From contig JAJPHI010000009.1 in NCBI GenBank assembly GCA_021325355.1, forward strand, positions 62,001 through 126,000: 64,000 nucleotides of DNA, read 5' to 3'. The notes under the pieces were generated by a model that was not told where the DNA came from, did no database searches, and saw only the letters and a list, made by a program, of their open reading frames with translations. This document shows positions 61,313 through 64,000 of the stretch, one piece after another. Position numbers and translations under genes: made by a program. Numbering within the stretch: position 1 is the first letter of the stretch; each line of letters starts with the position of its first letter. The DNA is from Pseudomonadota bacterium. Its GTDB lineage: Bacteria > Desulfobacterota > Binatia > Binatales > Binataceae.

Positions 61313-63031
61313 ATGGCGCACGGCAAGGTTCGGCGACTGTTGGGTAGTGTGGCTTCGGCGCTCGCGGCGGGGGCGATACTCGCGCTGTTCTTTGCCTACA
61401 AGCGCCATGCGCCGGCGCTGCCGCGGGTGCGGCTGCACGTCGAAGTCCGGGAATTGCCGTACGACACGTTCTGCTCGCTTTATCGGATGCTGGCGGCCTA
61501 CGCAATCTCGCTGGTGTTCGCGCTGGTATACGGGATTAGCGCGGCGCGGAGCCGGGCGCGCGAACGGATCATGATTCCGATAATCGACGTGGCGCAATCG
61601 GTGCCGGTGATCGGGTTTTTTCCGGCGGCGATCTATTTTTTCGTCTCGATGGCGCACGGCCGGCTCGGCGTGGAGCTCGCGGCGATCTTCCTTATCTTCA
61701 CCAGCATGGCCTGGAATATGGTGCTCGGGGTGTTCGAGTCGGTGCGGACCATCCCGCTCGATTCGCTCGAAGCGCTCGACTCCTTCGGCGCGAGCCGCTG
61801 GCTCAAGCTGCGCCGGCTCATCCTGCCGGCGTGCGTCCCGAAGCTGGTCTATAACTCAATTCTGTCGTGGGTCGCGGGCTGGTACTTCCTGATCGCCTGC
61901 GAGATCATCACGGCGGGGCCGGCGGAGTACAGCCTGCCCGGTCTCGGCAGTTACCTGATGCGCGCGGCGGACAAGGGCCGGTGGTCGGAACTGATCCTGG
62001 CGCTGGTGGCGCTGCTCAGCGTGATCGTCGTGATGGACGGGCTCATCTGGCAGCCGTTGGCGGCGTGGGCGGAGAAGTTCCGCTACGAATTCGCCGCGTC
62101 ATCCGAGTCGACGCCATCGTTCGGCCTGTTCAACTTTCTGCGGGGGATCGGACCGATGGTGGTGCGCGGCGTGCGGACGCTGGCGGCGCCGCTTTTTGTC
62201 TGGATGCGGGAACGGCTGCGGACGCGGGCGCCCTTCAATCCGGCGACCTATCCGCGGCTCGCGAAGAGCGGGCAATGGGCGCGGATCACGTTGACCGCCC
62301 TGCTGATCGCGTGGTGCGCGTATGCGCTGGTCTCGGGTGGGGCGGCGCTCATCCGCACGTTGGCCCATCCATGGCCCGCGGCGGCGTGGCAAATTCCGGC
62401 GGCGACGCTGGCTTCGATGCTGCGGCTGATGGTGGCATACCTGATCTCGCTCTGCTGGACGCTGCCGTGCGCGGTGTATGCCAACGAAAATCCGCGCTTC
62501 GGCCAGCGCCTGGCCTCGATCGCGCAGATCCTCGGAGCGGTGCCGGCGACCGCCCTGTTTCCGGTTATCGTGGTGTTCGTGGTCCGCGTGACGGGCGGGA
62601 TGAACCTCGCCTCGATCCTGCTCATCCTGACCGGGATGCAATGGTATCTGCTGTTCAATCTGCTGGCGGGGGTGAATCAGATTCCGGCCGATCTGAAAGA
62701 GGCGGTGCGGGCCTTCGGTCTCAGTCGGGCGGCGTCGTGGCGCAAGCTGACCCTGCCGGCGGTGGCGCCGTCGCTGCTGACGGGCAGTATCACGGCGTGG
62801 GGCGGCGGCTGGAACGCCCTGATTCTGTCCGAATACTTTGTCTTTGGCGGAACGACCTACAAGGTCTTTGGCCTGGGGATGATGCTGGATGAGGCGGTCT
62901 ATCAGAGCAACAGCTCGCTGATGATCCTGCTGACGCTGCTCGCGATGGTGCTGACGGTTATCCTGCTCAACCGCTTTGTGTGGCGGCGGCTCTACGATAT
63001 CGCGACCGAGCGTTATCGAATCGACTATTAG
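61313..63031 (+). CDS. Fused double ABC-transporter permease (NitT/TauT type)
   Basis: 572 residues made of two BPD_transp_1 permease domains in one chain, each with about six helices and an EAA loop: LEALDSFGASRWLKL in the first half and LKEAVRAFGLSRAASWRKL in the second. They resemble SsuC/TauC-type permeases for anions or small organic compounds. Two permeases fused is a known arrangement in this group. No adjacent ATPase or binding protein is visible. Confidence 0.9.
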   Translation: MAHGKVRRLLGSVASALAAGAILALFFAYKRHAPALPRVRLHVEVRELPYDTFCSLYRMLAAYAISLVFALVYGISAARSRARERIMIPIIDVAQSVPVIGFFPAAIYFFVSMAHGRLGVELAAIFLIFTSMAWNMVLGVFESVRTIPLDSLEALDSFGASRWLKLRRLILPACVPKLVYNSILSWVAGWYFLIACEIITAGPAEYSLPGLGSYLMRAADKGRWSELILALVALLSVIVVMDGLIWQPLAAWAEKFRYEFAASSESTPSFGLFNFLRGIGPMVVRGVRTLAAPLFVWMRERLRTRAPFNPATYPRLAKSGQWARITLTALLIAWCAYALVSGGAALIRTLAHPWPAAAWQIPAATLASMLRLMVAYLISLCWTLPCAVYANENPRFGQRLASIAQILGAVPATALFPVIVVFVVRVTGGMNLASILLILTGMQWYLLFNLLAGVNQIPADLKEAVRAFGLSRAASWRKLTLPAVAPSLLTGSITAWGGGWNALILSEYFVFGGTTYKVFGLGMMLDEAVYQSNSSLMILLTLLAMVLTVILLNRFVWRRLYDIATERYRIDY

Positions 63032-63119
63032 CCCGCGGCGATCGGCGGTCGCGCGGCGCCTCCGGTGGGGGGTCGGGCGGCTTGTGCCGGATGCGCGCCG
63101 ATGGCAGGCTCGGACTGCC

Positions 63120-64000
63120 GTGGAGACGCTCGAAGAGACCCGCGCACGGATCGGCACGCCCGATCGTGAGGCCGAACGCGCCGCAGCGCTGCGCCTCGAT
63201 ACGCTGACCAAGCCGCAGGGGAGTCTCGGCCGGCTCGAGGAAATCGTCGCGCGCTACGCCGCAATCCGCGGCGATGGCGGGACGCGGATGGGCCGCGGCG
63301 CCCTTCTCGTGTACGTGGCCGATCACGGCGTGGCCGACGCCGGCGTGAGCGCCTACCCGCAAGCGGTAACGGTCGAGATGCTGCGCAATATCGGCGCGGG
63401 CGGGGCCGCGATAAGCGTGCTCGCGCGGCGCTTCGGCTACGAGCTGGTGGTCACCGACGTCGGCGTCGCGACCGACACGTCGGCGCGGCCGTTCGCCGGG
63501 GTGCGTTATCGGCGGATCGCCGCCGGCACGCGCAACATGCTCGAAGAACCAGCGCTGAGCGAGGCCGAGGCGCGCGCCGCGCTGGCCGTCGGCATCGAGC
63601 AGGCGGAGGAAGCGGCGCGCCGCGGCGTGACGCTGCTCGGAATCGGCGAGATGGGAATCGGCAACAGCACTGCCGCGGCGGCGCTGCTGGCGGCGCTGAC
63701 TGGTATCGCACCGGCGCGACTGATCGGTCGCGGTACGGGCATCGACGACGCCGGGCTCGTGCGGAAGGTGAATGCCGTCGAGGCGGCGCTCGGGCGTCAT
63801 CGCGAACATCTGGGTAATCCATTGGGAGCGCTGGCGGCGGTTGGCGGTCTCGAGCTGGCGGCGATGGCTGGCGCGTGCCTGGGCGGAGCGGCGGCGCGGG
63901 TGCCGGTAGTGGTCGATGGGTTTATCGCCACGGCGGCGGCGGCCACGGCGATAGGGATCGCGCCGCGCGTCGCCGATTTCCTGTTTTTTGCCCATCGCTC
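63120..64000 (+). CDS. cobT: Nicotinate-nucleotide-dimethylbenzimidazole phosphoribosyltransferase (3' end beyond window)
   Basis: Reads plus-strand, GTG at 63120 (VETLEETRARIGTP); an in-frame GTG at 63084 would add 12 residues and has a better ribosome site. Visible 293 residues. Motifs: LTKPQGSLGRLEEIVARY, VYVADHGVADAGVSAYPQAV, GIGEMGIGNSTAAAAL and DGFIATAAAATA, characteristic of CobT, which makes the alpha-ribazole part of vitamin B12. It runs off the window edge, which is why it has no stop. Confidence 0.93.
   Translation, partial: METLEETRARIGTPDREAERAAALRLDTLTKPQGSLGRLEEIVARYAAIRGDGGTRMGRGALLVYVADHGVADAGVSAYPQAVTVEMLRNIGAGGAAISVLARRFGYELVVTDVGVATDTSARPFAGVRYRRIAAGTRNMLEEPALSEAEARAALAVGIEQAEEAARRGVTLLGIGEMGIGNSTAAAALLAALTGIAPARLIGRGTGIDDAGLVRKVNAVEAALGRHREHLGNPLGALAAVGGLELAAMAGACLGGAAARVPVVVDGFIATAAAATAIGIAPRVADFLFFAHR

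Noticed and set aside
62967-63995. Minus-strand 342-residue frame at the right edge
   Set aside because: The plus strand encodes cobT with all its motifs; this is its shadow.

Overview
The window is 64 kb of GC-rich bacterial chromosome, densely packed with ordinary-looking protein genes. I saw no rRNA, tRNA, CRISPR array, phage or insertion sequence. The gene mix is a complete PQQ biosynthesis operon, a hopanoid-type RND exporter with an MlaC/Ttg2D-like partner, three luciferase-like (LLM) oxidoreductases, paired CaiB/BaiF CoA-transferases, acyl-CoA dehydrogenases with MaoC hydratases, and many SDRs and amidohydrolases. This suggests an uncultivated soil or sediment lineage of the Binatota (Desulfobacterota_B) / Rokubacteria kind. 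That placement is an inference from gene content, not from a marker-gene tree.

Layout, left to right. 1-3 kb: prfA (cut by the window edge) and rpmE on the minus strand, then a TonB-domain lipoprotein and an LLM oxidoreductase. 3.1-8.9 kb: pqqA, pqqB, pqqC, pqqD, pqqE and a two-domain M16 protease. pqqB through the protease overlap end to start, so this is a self-contained PQQ cofactor factory. 8.8-19.8 kb: acyl-CoA dehydrogenase, NUDIX hydrolase, an exported Exordium-like protein, LLM enzymes, malQ, a TPR protein, a SufT-like Fe-S factor, ubiE/menG, an M20 peptidase and two VOC proteins. 19.9-25.5 kb: a same-strand run of two CaiB/BaiF transferases, an MFS transporter, a MaoC hydratase and an ABC-2 permease, which looks like uptake and CoA-dependent breakdown of an organic acid. 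25.5-34.6 kb: hybrid histidine kinase, moaA, hpnN with the MlaC-like protein, an OPT transporter and an unknown helical protein. 34.8-44.7 kb: an NHL-type lipoprotein, a flavin/PNPOx-fold protein, an NtrC-like activator with a degenerate receiver, two amidohydrolases (one frameshifted), two SDRs, an aldo/keto reductase and a MAPEG protein.

The most notable place is the intergenic region at 44.68-44.99 kb. It holds one perfect and one near-perfect parS palindrome (ParB binding site) 45 bp apart (start to start), followed by DnaA-box-like repeats. By hand counts, base composition changes around here: the plus strand is mostly C-rich to the left and G-rich to the right, whichever strand is coding. 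That is the polarity expected on either side of a replication origin. I infer that the window lies at or near oriC. The SOS-mutagenesis pair imuA-imuB begins directly after these sites.

45-64 kb: imuA, imuB, an M23-family protein, a membrane protein of unknown function, a Bcp-type peroxiredoxin, ilvE, pcnB, a DHH phosphoesterase and a TRIC channel. A minus-strand acyl-CoA cluster follows (MaoC, acyl-CoA dehydrogenase, a MaoC with a histone-like basic tail, and a CitE-type lyase). Then come a rhodanese, two alpha/beta hydrolases, an atypical SDR, a fused double ABC permease and cobT, which runs off the right edge.
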